64,000 nucleotides of DNA from Moniliophthora roreri (taxonomy: Eukaryota > Basidiomycota > Agaricomycetes > Agaricales > Marasmiaceae). The stretch covers positions 1 through 64,000 of the forward strand of contig LATX02000182.1 in assembly GCA_001466705.2 (NCBI GenBank). The letters run 5' to 3'. The notes under the pieces are model-generated. The model had not been told where the DNA came from, did no database searches, and saw nothing but the letters and a program-made list of their open reading frames with translations. This document shows positions 20,478 through 32,142 of the stretch, in pieces. Within the stretch, counting starts at the first letter, position 1; each line of letters starts with the position of its first letter. The position numbers and the translations under genes were made by a program.

Positions 20478-21437
20478 TCAAAAACCCTCTTGTTCCATTA
20501 GGTTGAGAAGAAGGTTCTTTTCTTCCTCCGTTTGTTCGTTAACAAGCACCTGGATTTTGGCGAACCTTTCTTCCTTCGAAAGCTTCTTTGGTTCCTCCCA
20601 CTTCTTTTCTTCCTTCTTTGGCATATCTGGGCAATCCTTGATTCGATGCCCATTTCGTCTGCATCTGAAGCATAATCCCTTTGCCATATATTCCTTTCTA
20701 TCAATCTCCGAAGCTTTAATGGCTACTTCTTCCTTCTTGCAGAAATTTCTTTGTGACTGCAGCTTTCTCCCGTAATCCTCATCCCATGTCTTTCTGTACT
20801 CCATGGCCTGCTTGTAGCTCTCATCAAACAATATAGCTGCATCCATCCAATCCTTTATCATAGAGGGGGCTCCTTCTGGCCGAGTCATGATCTTCAATAC
20901 CAAGCTCTTGGGTAGTCCCCATTTGAAGGCCACAATCTGGGCAGCATCATTATATCCGGTCTGCTTGGTGAGGTATGTGAACTGATATGTATATTTGTCT
21001 GCTCTTTCCTTCATTCGTAAGTCTCATAACTTCAACTGCACTTCTAGAGCCGTATCAAGTGGCTTGAACACGGTTTTGAATTCGTCGATGAATTCTGACC
21101 ATGTAACCTTTTCAGCATCTGCATCAAACGCAAGCAGTAGATTGGTCTTCTCGTTTTTCCAGAATTCTCCAGGTCCATCTGTCATATATGAAAGGAGAAA
21201 GAGCTTCTTTGATCTATCATCAGGGAATGCCTTGGGGTTGAGTGCCACATATATCATGACTTCCCATAAGAACCTCTTGGAGTTCTTTCGACTTCCATCA
21301 AAGACCCTGGGTAAGGCAGCTTTTACCTCCTTTACTGCCGTTACCATCTGTACAGGCACCATAGAACTGATTATGGCTTCTTCTGCGGGAGGATCTCCTT
21401 TCGGCTTGCTTCCTGAGGGTTTCTTATCTTCTGCCAT
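20478..21437 (-). pseudogene. gag: gag of element CD
   Basis: Start MAEDKKPSG at 21437. The capsid-like region (FLWEVMIYVALNPKAF, LLSYMTDGPGEFWKNEK, RPEGAPSMIKDW) is followed by a Lys/Glu-rich linker and the knuckle CFRCRRNGHRIKDC (about 20640-20685). One TGA at 21026-21024 splits it. The gag ATG overlaps the end of ORF0 (ATGGCAGAAGATAA), and the gag end carries the GGGTTTT slip-type site at 20487-20481. Confidence 0.9.
20481..20487 (-). promoter_or_regulatory. Candidate -1 frameshift site gag/pol, element CD
   Basis: Minus-strand GAG GGT TTT TGA: heptamer GGGTTTT directly before the gag stop. The -1 frame (TTG AAA AGG TGG) stays open into pol. Conserved with element B, where the stop is TAA. 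Confidence 0.5.
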
Positions 21438-21900
21438 TGCTACTAGTGGTGGTTTCGGGGATCTGGAGCTGTTCTTTAGTCCTTTCAATAATTTTTGAAA
21501 CGGGTCTGACTCCTCTGGCGGGTTCAAGGATGTATTCAATGTATCCGAGTCTAGCAGCTTCAGTGTATTCGTTGAGAATCTGTCTTCGGATTCGCTCAGC
21601 TCCAATCCAGTCGGAATGAATAATGGGGTCGAGGTTCTCTTTGTTTCGGGTGGTTCTCCAAGTGTCTTGATTGGTGGCTGATTCGTTGGCAATGGCGATT
21701 GCGAGGGGGTCAGAAGGTCTCTGTGCGACACTCAGGTTAACGGTGGGATCGCTTGTCCACCAGGATTCGAGATGGATTGGGTTGATAGCCCACGCCGACG
21801 CGCCTCCGCTTTGGCGATGTCCTGTTCCAACTGTTTCTCTGTCTGTGGCGGCATCTTGTTGTCCTATGTGATGCCTAAACCTGGGTAGGTTGGCAATCAA
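21424..21900 (-). CDS. ORF0, leader ORF overlapping the gag start (element CD)
   Basis: An intact 158-codon frame starts right after the primer-binding site (ATG at 21900) and ends at a TAA overlapping the gag ATG by frame shift. It is hydrophilic with conserved Trp and Ala/Asn blocks (HLESWWTSDPTVNLSVAQRP, AIAIANESAT, IIHSDWIGAE, GGVRPVSK-like end). The same frame is recognisable in B (FWWMSNPTINPSITQRA, VAIANESATDRDT) although broken there. This conservation suggests real coding, perhaps an N-terminal Gag domain joined by frameshift or an independent protein. Not matched to any family I know. Confidence 0.6.
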   Translation of the reverse strand: MIANLPRFRHHIGQQDAATDRETVGTGHRQSGGASAWAINPIHLESWWTSDPTVNLSVAQRPSDPLAIAIANESATNQDTWRTTRNKENLDPIIHSDWIGAERIRRQILNEYTEAARLGYIEYILEPARGVRPVSKIIERTKEQLQIPETTTSSNGRR

Positions 21901-21912
21901 TCAGCTTGACCT
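21901..21912 (-). promoter_or_regulatory. Self-primer binding site of element CD
   Basis: Minus-strand AGGTCAAGCTGA, 2 nt inside the 5' LTR boundary, is perfectly complementary (12 nt) to TCAGCTTGACCT in the LTR (minus strand 22079-22068), the predicted RNA 5' end. Confidence 0.78.
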
Positions 21913-21914
21913 TG

Positions 21915-22317
21915 TGTTACGTTACTTGTGCAGCAATGACAACTATCTACTCTAACAAGATCTGATCTTCGTCAAAGTAGTATCAAGTTCAAGTTAGAGT
22001 TCGTTCAGTGGTCGCTGAAGTTCAGAGGTCCATCTATTGTTGCTTTGACACAAGTATATGATTAACTAGGTCAAGCTGAAGACCAAGAGTCTTAGCTTGA
22101 GTGCTTAAATAGTACAAGCATAGACTGCTAAATACGTATCTCATAAGCAGTAACTACAGCTAAATAAATAAGACATCTTTTGTAACGTCCACTATCATCG
22201 GCATATGAATAATATAATATTACAACTTGCGAAGAAGAAGGGGGCTGGGAAGGCATAGGTGTCTGATTGAAAGGGAAGCATAGATGTCTAATAGAAGGAA
22301 TAAGAAAAAACATAACA
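21915..22317 (-). repeat. 5' LTR of element CD
   Basis: 403 bp. Minus-strand TATA TATTTAAG at 22111-22104, and AGCTTGACCT beginning 34 nt further on (22077). Shares the inverted repeat between TATA and RNA start with the LTRs of A, B and the solo LTR at 27450. Confidence 0.93.
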
Positions 22318-22322
22318 ACGTG

Positions 22323-23815
22323 TCCGATGGGATGACCTACCACAAGATCAGCTAGATAAGCTGGCAGAAGGAAATGTCAGAAAAATTCTGAATACTGTAA
22401 AGTTGTTTGATGAAGACAAACCAGATACCTTACAAGCATGGCTTGATGATCTTGAAATCCAATTTAAAATAGCTGGACTGACAGAAGGTGCCTCAAAGAT
22501 CTATTCTGTGATGCAGAAGATGTCTTACAAATTGCATACAGAACTACAAGGGAGTAGTGAAGCTAAGGGCAACTCCTGGGAAGGGTTTAAAAAGCTCTTA
22601 TTTAAGGAATTCCCTGATTCTGCAGATACAGACAATGGATCAACAGACAAGTTGTACTGAATAGTGTTGCACAATCAATACATTGGATCTGGAGGACTGG
22701 AGGAACTAAAGAAGTATAATTGAGTGTTCCTGCTCAAAGTCAATAAGCTTCTTAAGCCTCCATCCCTCCTTTCAAACCACACAGCAGTACAAACATATTT
22801 GAGTGCCTTCAAGACCATGTTCAAGATGTATGTTCAACAGCAGATGGAGCTGTTCACACTCAACAAGCTGGATAAGGGAAAAGAAGACCCTAGAAGAAGA
22901 CAAGATCCTTGGGAACTCAAGAATGTCATCAAGCAAGTTGAAATCAACATGTCAACCAATTCACACAATATTTATTTCCTGAATTCATATCAATCAGCAA
23001 TTCCAGAAGAGACTCAACCCATTATACTAGGTATGGACTTTTCTATGGGAATTCCTATTCCTTTAATGAATGCACAGGTGAAAGCAGTGCAAGGACAAGC
23101 TCCTAGCCAGGCTGCAACACTGCCAGCCATAAAACAAGAAGAGATAGTGCCATCATTGTTTCCTAAGAAAGAGGAATAGGATAGCAATATGTATAGTTTA
23201 GGTGTAGCAGCAACTGTAGATGCACACCAATGCACTATACAAGCACAAAGTCAAGAAATCAAGAACTTGAAAAGACAAATGACAAGTTTGCTAGGTGCTC
23301 TTGCAGCTCCGAAACCTCTTAGCCAAGGGATGCCAACATTCATGATGAACCAAGACATCTGAGGAAAACATGGACAGCCTATAATGGGAAGGGCTGCACC
23401 ATCTACAAGTGCTGGGCAGATCTGTTTCTGGTGTGGTGAACAAGGCCACATGGTAAGAGAATGTCTGTTGCACAAACAGATAGTTAATGATGGGTGGCTG
23501 GTTTGGAATGAGTTGGCCAATCATTATATCTTAAAAGATGGAAAAAGATTACTGAAGCATAAAGGAACTGAGTTCTGGAAAGACAAGGTTACCAAATATG
23601 CAAAGTCTAAAGAATGGGTGACATCTGCAGATGCCTACTTCTTTAGTGAAATTGAAGAGGGAGATGAACTGCCTAATGTGTTTCATGCTGCAATGTCGAC
23701 AGCTCCTATTTTTGAGGAAAACACTCTTCAACAATTAGCAGCAGTGATGTTACAACAAATGCAGCTAAATGCAGCTCAGAATGATCTTACAAAAAACTGA
23801 GAAGCCTAGTGATGG
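22323..23815 (+). pseudogene. gag: gag of element X, main part
   Basis: Resumes in frame after element CD. Capsid-like region (LFDEDKPDTLQAWLDDLEIQF, MSYKLHTELQ), a coiled, Gln-rich part (VDAHQCTIQAQSQEIKNLKRQM) and a knuckle CFWCGEQGHMVREC (about 23420-23465). Several in-frame stops (about 22658, 22721, 23179, 23360). The style of gag and the RT below place X in a Gypsy lineage different from A/B/CD. Confidence 0.82.
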
Positions 23816-26800
23816 GGACAGTAGCACACAATGCCAAAGCTACTAAAGTGAAATCCCCTGAGAGTAGAGGCAAATCATTAGAAATTTCTATTTCACCTTC
23901 TAAGGGCTTTGATAAATCCTTATATCAAGACCTGGAAAGTCTATTGAAAGTGAATGTGCAATCAAAGAAAGAAAAACCTAAAAATAAAGAAAAAGCTGAA
24001 GATAAGGCAGAAGAAACACATAGCAAAGAGATTCCTACACCTGATAAAGCGATACCCCAAGATACCCATCCATTTGATAAAGTAAGGCCAATAGACAGGC
24101 CTCCAATACCCAAAAATCAAGCAATAGAAAAGGGGACAGCACATTTAGACAAACAAAAGCAGAGTGAGAAAGTTTTAGAAAGACCTGTGAAAGACATCAG
24201 AAGGTTGACAGCTTTGACCTCAATACCTGAGGAAGATACCATAGAGATGACAAAGGCTCTGGAAGATGCAGTTATTGATAAATACTTAGCATCTGAAGTT
24301 CTGGTACCTTTAGAAGTCTTAGCCAAGCTGTCACTGTCCTTCTGGAGAATGATAATAAGAAAGTTACAGCTTAAAGAAATAAAATGCAAACCTATTAAAA
24401 TGTTTTATGAGTTGTTACCTCAAGCCCAAGTTCTGGCACTAAGCCAAGAAGTAATTGAAGATCTGGGAAACTGCACCTATGTAATAGAGACCAGTGACTT
24501 AGCTAGAGAAAGCTGAGGAGAGCATTTTGAAGTGCTTAGTCAAGAAGTTGACAGAATGCCTGCTGGTGCAATAGTACAAAAGGATGTAGTAGAACAGTTC
24601 TTAAATGAACAAGACTCCTCCAAGAGGAAGAGTCATTATAGTGGCCAGATCAACAGAAGTGCTGCACTGCATTTTCCCAAATTTGAACAATCATCTGGAG
24701 GTGATGAGGCACTCTTAGATATGGGGTCTCAAATCATCTGCATTGATAAAGAAGAGGTGATTGGCTGAGGAATTACCTGGGATCTGGTGACCTATATTCA
24801 TATGCAGAGCATGAATGGCAGTCTTAACCAAACTCAAGGCTTAGCCAGAAATGTTCTACTTATGATTGGATCCATTATGATCTATGGTCAATTGCATGTC
24901 ATTGAATGAGCACCATACAAAATGTTATTGGGAAGGCCATTTGATGTCCTAACTAAGATGTGTACTCAAACTTTTGAGGATGGTCATATGGACATCACCT
25001 TAACATGTCCCAACACTTGGAAGCAGATAACTATGGGGACATATAAAAGAGGCAAAGGGATGAAACCAGAGCCCTATCAAGAGCCAAAGTTAAAAGACAT
25101 GGCACAGCCTGATGGACCTCCTTCTGGTCAAGATCGAGAACAGAATGGAAACAGTGACACTTTAGATCAACCAAATTTTCAGAGAACCTCAAGGAACTGT
25201 TGAAAGAATGGTGAGAGGTTGCAGTAATCCTAGAAATGGACAAAAATGAAAGCCTATGCATACAAGCATACAATATACCCTTAGAAAAGACTTTTACACA
25301 AACAGAATTGGTGGAACTATACTTTCAAGCAGCAAGTACTATGCTGGAAGTTCATAAGCATATAGACAAGAAAATTCATACCTTCATGAGCACTTGCTTT
25401 ACAAAGTATGATGATAGGGATGCCCAATGCTTATTACAACAAGCAAATGGCATATTGGTAAATCATTCTGTATATACAGGGATTAGAAAGGAGTATCAAT
25501 AGACAGACTCTGATTCTATACTGCATGTAATGTTGTTTGATGTACAACAATCAAGAGATGAAGCTATTAAAGACAGTCAATCAGTCTTTGGGAAATATAA
25601 ACCAGTAGTGTTAAAAGTAAAGCCAGTTAAAGCAACTCTTCTACAAGAGTTTCATGTGCAAAGAATGATAACTGGGGATTCTTTGAAAGACATGCCAGAA
25701 TTGCCAACAAACCCATCAGATTTTGTAGAGAGTGAAAGATATAACAAAGAAAGAAAAAGCATCATAGATAAGAATCACCCAGAAGGACTCTTATGGCCTG
25801 AGGAGAGAAAACTTATATATGAACTGATGAGACTACAGGAAAAAGCCTTTGCTTGGGATCCATCAGAAGGAGGTAATTTTCATACTAATTTCTTTCCTTC
25901 TGTAAAGTTTCCTGTCTTGCCACATGTGCCATAGGTAGAAAGGAATATACCTATTCCACCTGGCATATATGTGGAGATTTGCAAAATAATCAAATATAAG
26001 ATTGATGCAGGAGTATATGAACCCTCCAGCTCATCCTATAGATCTAAGTGGTTCTGTGTCCTAAAGAAAGATAGAAAGAGTCTTCAGCTCATACATAGTC
26101 TAGAACCCTTAAACAGAGTGACAATTCAGTATTCAGGTGTGCCTCCTGCAACTGCAGAAGTAGCAAGTCACTTTGCTAGACACACTTGTCTTGGATTACT
26201 AGATATATGGGCTGGATACAATAAGAGATTGATAGATGAGGAGTCAAGAGACTTGACTATCTTTCAAACACTGTTTGGACCACATAGGTTGGTAAAATTA
26301 CCTATAGGATGGATGAATTCAGTACCTATCTTTCATGATGATGTATGCCATATCTTCAGAGATGAGATCCTGCATGTAACTATGCTGTATGTTGACAATG
26401 TATCTTGTCAAGGACCTCCATTGCAATACAAATGACTAGATGGAAGCTTTGAAACAATACTGGAGAATCCTGGAATATAAAGATTTGTATGGGAATATCT
26501 AAATAACATGAATTGGCTATGCCAACAACTTAAATATGTCAGCAGAACCTTTTCTGGACCAAAAGCATTCCTTTGTATTGAGTGAGGAGTCGTACTTGGA
26601 TATCAAGTAGGTCTGGAAGGACATGAAGTAAACAAGAAATTTGCTAAAGTAGTATTAGACTGGGATCCAGAATCCTTCAAAGGAAAAAGCAACATAAAAT
26701 TGTTGCTAGGAACAGCTGTTCAGCTAAGGATGTTTATTAAGGACTATGCAAAAATTACAAGGCCCTTGAATAAGATATCTGGTGCAAAAGCAATCTTCCA

Positions 26801-27449
26801 TATGGGAGACAAAGAGAAGCAAGCTGTACAAGAACTGCAAGAAGCAATTCATACCATGCTCTGTCTAGGACCTGTAGACTATTATAAGCCCTTAATATTG
26901 GCAGTTGATACTTCATGGCAAGCAGTCAGCTTCTACTTGTATCAAGTCAATCTGGAAAACCTGAAAAAGAAATATTTTAATTTATTTGGATCAATAGGCT
27001 TGAATGAGCATGAGGCACACTTCTCCCAGCCTAAGAGGGAATTATTTGGACTCAAAACTGCTTTGGAAGTGACATACTACACTACCTATGGATGTAGAGA
27101 TTTAATTACAGAAACAGATGCTAGCTATATAAAAGGGATGTTAGATCATCCTAGTGCTGGACCAAATGCAACTATAAACAGATGGATCAAAGCCATCAGA
27201 AAGTATCATTTCAAACTAGTACATGTAAAAGAAGTCATTCATGGCCCAGATGGTCTATCTAGACTTCCAAGTGGGGGAGCTATGACTGAAAGACTGCCTA
27301 TAAATGAAGAAGACTATCTAGATGATGACAATAGAGAATTGATAGGGTTCCAGATGGGTGATGGTGTAATAGACAAGCTGTATCCATTTGAGAATTTTAA
27401 AGATGAAATTGATAATTGTGGAGAATACCTGTTTGAACTGGCTAAATGC
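23816..27449 (+). pseudogene. pol: pol of element X: protease, RT and RNase H
   Basis: A Lys/Glu/Pro-rich linker is followed by a protease-like box (ALLDMGSQIICID, about 24714, Ser replaced by Met), RT (SSYRSKWFCVLKKDRKSLQL, LEPLNRVTIQYSG, then YVDN in place of YVDD near 26390) and the RNase H region (LAVDTSWQAVSFYLYQ, ETDASYIKGMLDH, VIHGPDGLSRLPSGG). About ten stops are spread through it. It is cut at 27449 by a solo LTR. Confidence 0.85.
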
Positions 27450-27951
27450 TGTTACACTTTTTCTTACCTGTTGTCTATGCTTCCCCTTTACTCGGACACA
27501 TATACCTTCCCAGCTCCCATTTCCTTCTCATAATGTAATAGTATATTATTCATATGCCAACAATGGTGGACTTTACACACACCGAACTACCTATTTTATT
27601 CTTTTCTCTTTTACACTTCTTTCACATGACCTTTCCCATAACCTTGCCTATTACCTTTCCCATTTCCTTTCCATTACCTTTCCTCTGATGACTTGTTTAA
27701 CTTTTATTACTGTCCATGTAGATTGTATTAGTCACTGGCAGTTGTAGTATTTAAGCGCTCAAGCTGAGACTCTGAGTCTCCAGCTTGACCTGGTTAATTC
27801 TACTTGTGTCAATGCCAACGACTTGAAGGAACTCTGAACTTCAGCATCTACTGAACGAACTCTAACTTGAACTTGGAACTGCTTGTCACAAGGGTTTCAC
27901 CTTTGTAGAGTAGTTAGGTTGACGTTGCTGCACAAGTAATATAACAAATGC
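27445..27951 (+). repeat. Solo LTR (A/B/CD family) in X pol
   Basis: 497-bp LTR at 27450-27946 between target duplications AATGC (27445-27449, 27947-27951). TATTTAAG at 27748 and AGCTTGACCT 34 nt later; near-perfect inverted repeat TCAAGCTGAGACT / AGTCTCCAGCTTGA. Removing LTR and one duplication restores the X frame (AKC-IEDFKDEL). Confidence 0.95.
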
Positions 27952-28102
27952 ATTGAAGACTTCAAAGATGAGCTTCATGATGCTTGGCTAGAAGTAAAAG
28001 TGGATGAAGAGGTTAGAGTGAATATACTGAGGTTGAGAGGGATAGAAAGTGTTGACACTTTCATGCAACTAAAAGTATTCTCTCCTTGACTTACCAATGA
28101 AG
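27952..28102 (+). pseudogene. pol: pol of element X, short linker between RNase H and integrase
   Basis: IEDFKDELHDAWLEVKVDEE to DTFMQLKVFSP, one TGA at 28087, then LTNEE. The reading frame continues after the next insertion at 29486 (EEWSNDHPYKEKHQ). Confidence 0.75.
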
Positions 28103-29485
28103 AGGCAGAAACTCTGTCTTCTATGAAGAACTGCTATACACTATCTTCACTCTAAAATGCTCTCTAAAAAGAGCTTCTGCAACTAAGAGCTGCTACTAAA
28201 CCTACATACACACACACACAACACACACCAAAACCCACAATAGAGGCTTCTATGAGTGATAAAGCACTGTATAAGTCTACTAGGAGACTGAGCCTATCTC
28301 AAGTGTAATTCAGGGTGAAAAGGAGACAGAACTCTTTATACTTTCAATTTACTGGCTTATATTGTAGAGTCTAAAGACTCTAGTTAGGACAACTCAAGTA
28401 TTGCACTCAAGGGTCACAAAGTATAGGTTTTAAACACAAGTGGTTTATTGGTTGATTATAAATGATTGTATACAGTGAGGCAAGATATATATATAAATTT
28501 CAGCTTGACTAGAAGTGACTGACTGGCAAGTACATAGAGACTTGGTCTGAGAAGCTGCATGGAGGTCTGAATCAATGCTGTGCAGGCCTATAGGGTGCAA
28601 GTACCAGTCAGTGCTTGAGCCTGCATCTACAAGTACAGCTCTTTATATACAAAATGATAATTGGAAATAACAAAATAAGAGATAAATGAGTGTGATCTAG
28701 TTTAGGGTATAAATCATACATGTTCATGCCTAAAAGTCTGATTCTGTGTAGCAATTAACTATATTGGGTATATTTGGTGACCAAATGGTTGATTTAATGT
28801 GTTTTGGACCCTGCACAGAGCATTGCTGGGTCAGATGATCCTTCCACATAGCTACTTCCATGTAGCCACTGGTTCTGGACTGGTTTTGTACATGGGTACA
28901 TTTCCCTTTCTGCTGGTTTACTTCTGTGTAGCTGCCTTCTACCATTGGATTGGTGGATGTCATAGTCTAGACATCTGTCATATTCAATCTCCTTCCATCC
29001 TCCATACACCTGGATAGGCCATTGTATCTGCCCAAGTGTCTTCAAAGCTCCATGTAGAAACAAGTTCCAGCCATGTACTATAGTTCTGATAGTTATAATT
29101 AAATGTTAAGTCTATTGACACATTATCATGCAATATGATTGCAAAGTGAACAATCTAGTGCACTTAGACTGTGGATCCCACTGATATCTATTTCTTTGTA
29201 TTCAGAATTAGTGGTTTCTAGCCCATTTTATTGACCAAGGACCCTCACTATGATGCTTCACTGTAATGTAGAGGGCTAGTATAGTCTACTAACCTCATCT
29301 AAATTGTGTCACAGTGTCAATTATTAGACTTATTAGACTCAGTGCTTAAATCTTAGATGCCATATTAGAGTTCCCAGGTTATCAAGTCATGTGAATATCA
29401 CATGTACTCTGGGCTCTTTTTCTAGTCTTTGACATGAAAAGTGCATGATTTTGTGTCTAGGCCAAAATTAGGCACATCACTGAAG
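28098..29485 (-). repeat. Solo LTR of family L2 in X pol (inverted)
   Basis: An insertion of 1378 bp (28103-29480) between TGAAG duplications (28098-28102, 29481-29485). In minus-strand reading it begins GTGATGTGCC and contains a TATATAAAGAGCTG box (near 28640). Homologous to 54567-57238 and 59140-60354. Excision restores the X frame exactly. The ends do not show the usual TG...CA if the duplication is TGAAG, so the boundary could be off by a few bases. Contains an (AC)n tract at about 28205. Confidence 0.75.
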
Positions 29486-30724
29486 AATGGAGTAATGATC
29501 ATCCTTACAAGGAGAAACACCAGAGTGACTTTGCTAAGAATTTGGATGACTACTTAGACAACTTAAAGAAGTGGTTAGCTGATGAAGATTGGCGAGAGAG
29601 TGCAAAGCTTGAGCAATTAGATCACAAATTTCTGGAAAAGCAGTTGCCCAAGTTCTTTGTAGGCCAGGATGGTAGACTATATAGAAGAAATGAAAATCTG
29701 GAAGGCCAACATCAATTGGTCATACCAAAAGAAAAGAGAATGTGGATGATAACTGCTGCACATGATTATGTGGGACATAAGGGCATGTATGCTATAGAAA
29801 GTCTCTTAAAGAAGAGATTCTGGTGGCTAGAGCTGGAAAATAATGTGCAATAGTTCATGAAATCATGTCAAGCATGTTGAGATAGGCTATTAAACTTAAT
29901 TAAGATGCCACCAATGCAGATGCATACACCTTCCCTCTTTCAGAAGATACATATCGACATCTTTAAGGTGTCACCAGCTAGTAATGGGTGTAAGAATGTT
30001 GCCCATGCAAGAGATGCCTTATCTAATTGGTTGGAAGCTTGAGCATTGAGAGACAAAAAAGCTAGATCAATTAGAGAATGGCTTTTTGAAGATATTATAT
30101 GCTGATGGGGACCTTTCAAAGAGATTGTAACAGATAATGTGCCACAGCTTGAATTAGTGATGAAACGGCTAAAAGCTAAATATGGAATAGAACATATAAA
30201 GATATCACCTTATAATTTACAAGCAAACAGTAAAATTGAACATGCCCACTTTGATATTAGACAAGCACTAGTAAAGGCTACCAGCAGAGACTTAAAAAGG
30301 TGGTATTGGGATTTAAGGCCAGTACTGTGGGTGGATAGAGCTATGATACAGTGAGGGTTTGGGTGCTCTCCATACTTTTTAGTAACAGGAGTGGAACCCA
30401 TACTTCCCTTGGACATTGTTGAATCTCCCTGGCTGGTACACACTCCAGATAGAATTCTTACAGATGAAGAATTAATTGGGTATCGTGCCCTGGCCTTAGC
30501 AAAGCATCATCCTCATGTCCAGAAGATGATGGAGAAAGTAGATAAAATAAAGCAGCAAAACTTAAGAGAATTCATAAATAAGATAAAGGATTATGAGTTT
30601 AAGCCTGGTATGCTTGTACAGATGCATAACATGGCTATAGAAAAGGAATTAGATTGCAAAATGTACCCTAGATACTTAGGCCCAATGATAGTAGTCAGAA
30701 GGACCAAAGGGGATCATACATTTT
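29486..30724 (+). pseudogene. pol: pol of element X: integrase
   Basis: HHCC-type zinc region (HDYVGHKGMYAIESLLKKRFWW, then CQAC), core with first Asp in HIDIFK (about 29958), second in EIVTDN (about 30130), and a region equivalent to the catalytic Glu (QANSKIEHAHFDIRQAL, about 30222). The C-terminal part FKPGMLVQMHN, YPRYLGPMIVVRRTKG resembles the GPY/F module. About five stops. No chromodomain is seen. Confidence 0.85.
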
Positions 30725-31080
30725 AGCAGATATGAACAGAGCAGTGAAGAAAGAAAAGGTAGTGGCCTTCAGAGTCTTACCACACCATGCTTGCTATGAA
30801 CCTATTAAGCTCCCAGAGAACATACATAATTTGATTGACTTATCAAAGGAGCAGCTAGAGAAGATGCTTGAGACCAATGAGGAAGATCAGTATGATGGTG
30901 AAGACTTTGCATTCACCAAAGTGCCTAAAATGAAATAGCTGCTACCAGGAAGAGCAGAAGTAGACAATGCAATAGAAGAAGATGAGCTGTCTAGCTATGA
31001 AGATGAGGAAGACAATGAAGAAAGCACAAATAACAGAAAGACTAGATCAAAAAATGACAGAAAGTCTGCAGAAAAGTAAA
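30725..31080 (+). pseudogene. C-terminal tail of element X pol
   Basis: Continuing reading (MNRAVKKEKVVAFRVLPHHA, LPENIHNLIDLSKEQLEK), one stop at 30936, then an acidic tail (EDELSSYEDEEDNEES). After this no 3' LTR of X is found; tRNA-like modules follow instead. Confidence 0.6.
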
Positions 31081-31127
31081 AGTCTGGCTAATAAGAGGTA
31101 ATCTGTACCTTGAGTAAAGCATATACT

Positions 31128-31226
31128 GCCTGGATAGCTCAAATGGATAGAACATAGGTGGATATGTGCCTCAGCATAAACATGGATCCTCTAATAAGGT
31201 TGTGAGTTCAAATCTCACTCTGGACA
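31128..31226 (+). repeat. tRNA-like module 1 (SINE head or tRNA pseudogene)
   Basis: D-arm/A-box TAGCTCAAATGG (31136-31147) and a perfect T-arm GTGAG-TTCAAAT-CTCAC (31202-31218). The 5' TGCCTGGA and 3' TCTGGACA can pair at 7 of 8 positions counting wobbles. The interval between the arms is longer than in a normal tRNA, so this is tRNA-derived rather than a working gene. Confidence 0.65.
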
Positions 31227-31335
31227 ACTTGTGAATAAAGCACAAATCAAATTTTTGAAGATTGGAAATAAAATATAAAGTATGGGACATCTGATTAGAA
31301 TAGGAAGTGATACATACCTTAACTAAGGAATGTAT

Positions 31336-32141
31336 CACCCAGATAGCTCAATTGGATAAGAGCAGGATGGACAAATACATACAAATCAGGTTCTATACAC
31401 TACATATGAGGTGTTCTTTTAACATGGTTTTCTGATTGAGAAAACACTGAATCTTCTTGCAAAGAGAATTTTTATAAAACCATATATAAATTCTAAATTT
31501 AAATTATGTCCTCTCAACAAGAATATGTCTGGAGAATACTAAATTTTCAGTAGCAAAAGATATAAAATTCTCAAATTCTGAGAATTAATAGATAATACAA
31601 TACATTGGAATAATTTCCATACTGAGAAAACATTAAATTTTCTCTGGTTGAAAATGCTCAGAAAATGCTGATAAGATAAGATAAAAATTCCATATTTTCT
31701 ATTGTGGGAAAGTCAGAGAAAACACTAGGAAAACACTAGGAAAATAGTAGGAAAATCATGTGAAAACACATAGTTTTCATATAGTTTTCCTTTTGTATTT
31801 AACATGTTTCCTTTGATATAAAATTCAAAATCTTATATTTGTTTTTTAAATGTTTTCTCACTATTTTATAAGGCAGAAAATTTAGTATATTTGTAATCAG
31901 AAAATTAAAGGATAATTCTATAATTTCATTATTATAAAATAATACAGACTCTTCTGGAAATTAAAATCCAGAGTATGCTTGCTGTTTTCAATATGTGATG
32001 ATAACTTGAAACTAATAGAATTTTCTGAGTGTTGTCTGGAAGCAAATATATAGCAGTATTCTGAGTGTATTTCCTTTGTATTAATAGCATAAAAAGAACA
32101 CCTTGTACATAGTGATATCTTAATATTGTGGGTTTGAACCC
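31336..32141 (+). repeat. tRNA-like module 2, split by a MITE
   Basis: 5' half: CACCCAG acceptor strand (31336-31342) and canonical D-arm TAGCTCAATTGGATAAGAG. The 3' half resumes after the MITE (32104-32141), with the T-arm cut by the N at 32142. The duplicate copy after the N shows the full 3' half (32744-32792). Confidence 0.65.
31409..32103. mobile_element. AT-rich MITE with terminal inverted repeats, copy 1
   Basis: AGGTGTTCTTTT (31409-31420) is inverted as AAAAGAACACCT (32092-32103). TACATA occurs next to each end (31401-31406, 32106-32111), a likely target duplication. About 695 bp, no ORF, dense GGAAAAC/GTTTTCC motifs. Copies at 32143-32743 and 63067-63446. Confidence 0.65.
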
Positions 32142-32142
32142 N

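Larger units (their letters stand above)
15193..22322 (-). mobile_element. Full-length Gypsy chromovirus CD, inverted, inside X gag
   Basis: 7120 bp (15198-22317) flanked by the target duplication ACGTG (15193-15197, 22318-22322). LTRs of 402 and 403 bp bracket, in minus-strand order, a self-primer site, ORF0, gag, pol with chromodomain and ORF3. It is the best-preserved element of the window, with only a handful of stops, but the RT active site is altered. Confidence 0.95.

Noticed and set aside
28201..28230. CRISPR-like or regulatory array at the AC-rich tract
   Set aside because: Simple (AC)n microsatellite within the L2 LTR; no spaced repeats anywhere in the window resemble a CRISPR array.
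31128..31226. Functional tRNA gene
   Set aside because: T-arm is perfect, but the interval between D- and T-arm is too long and no standard anticodon arm can be placed.
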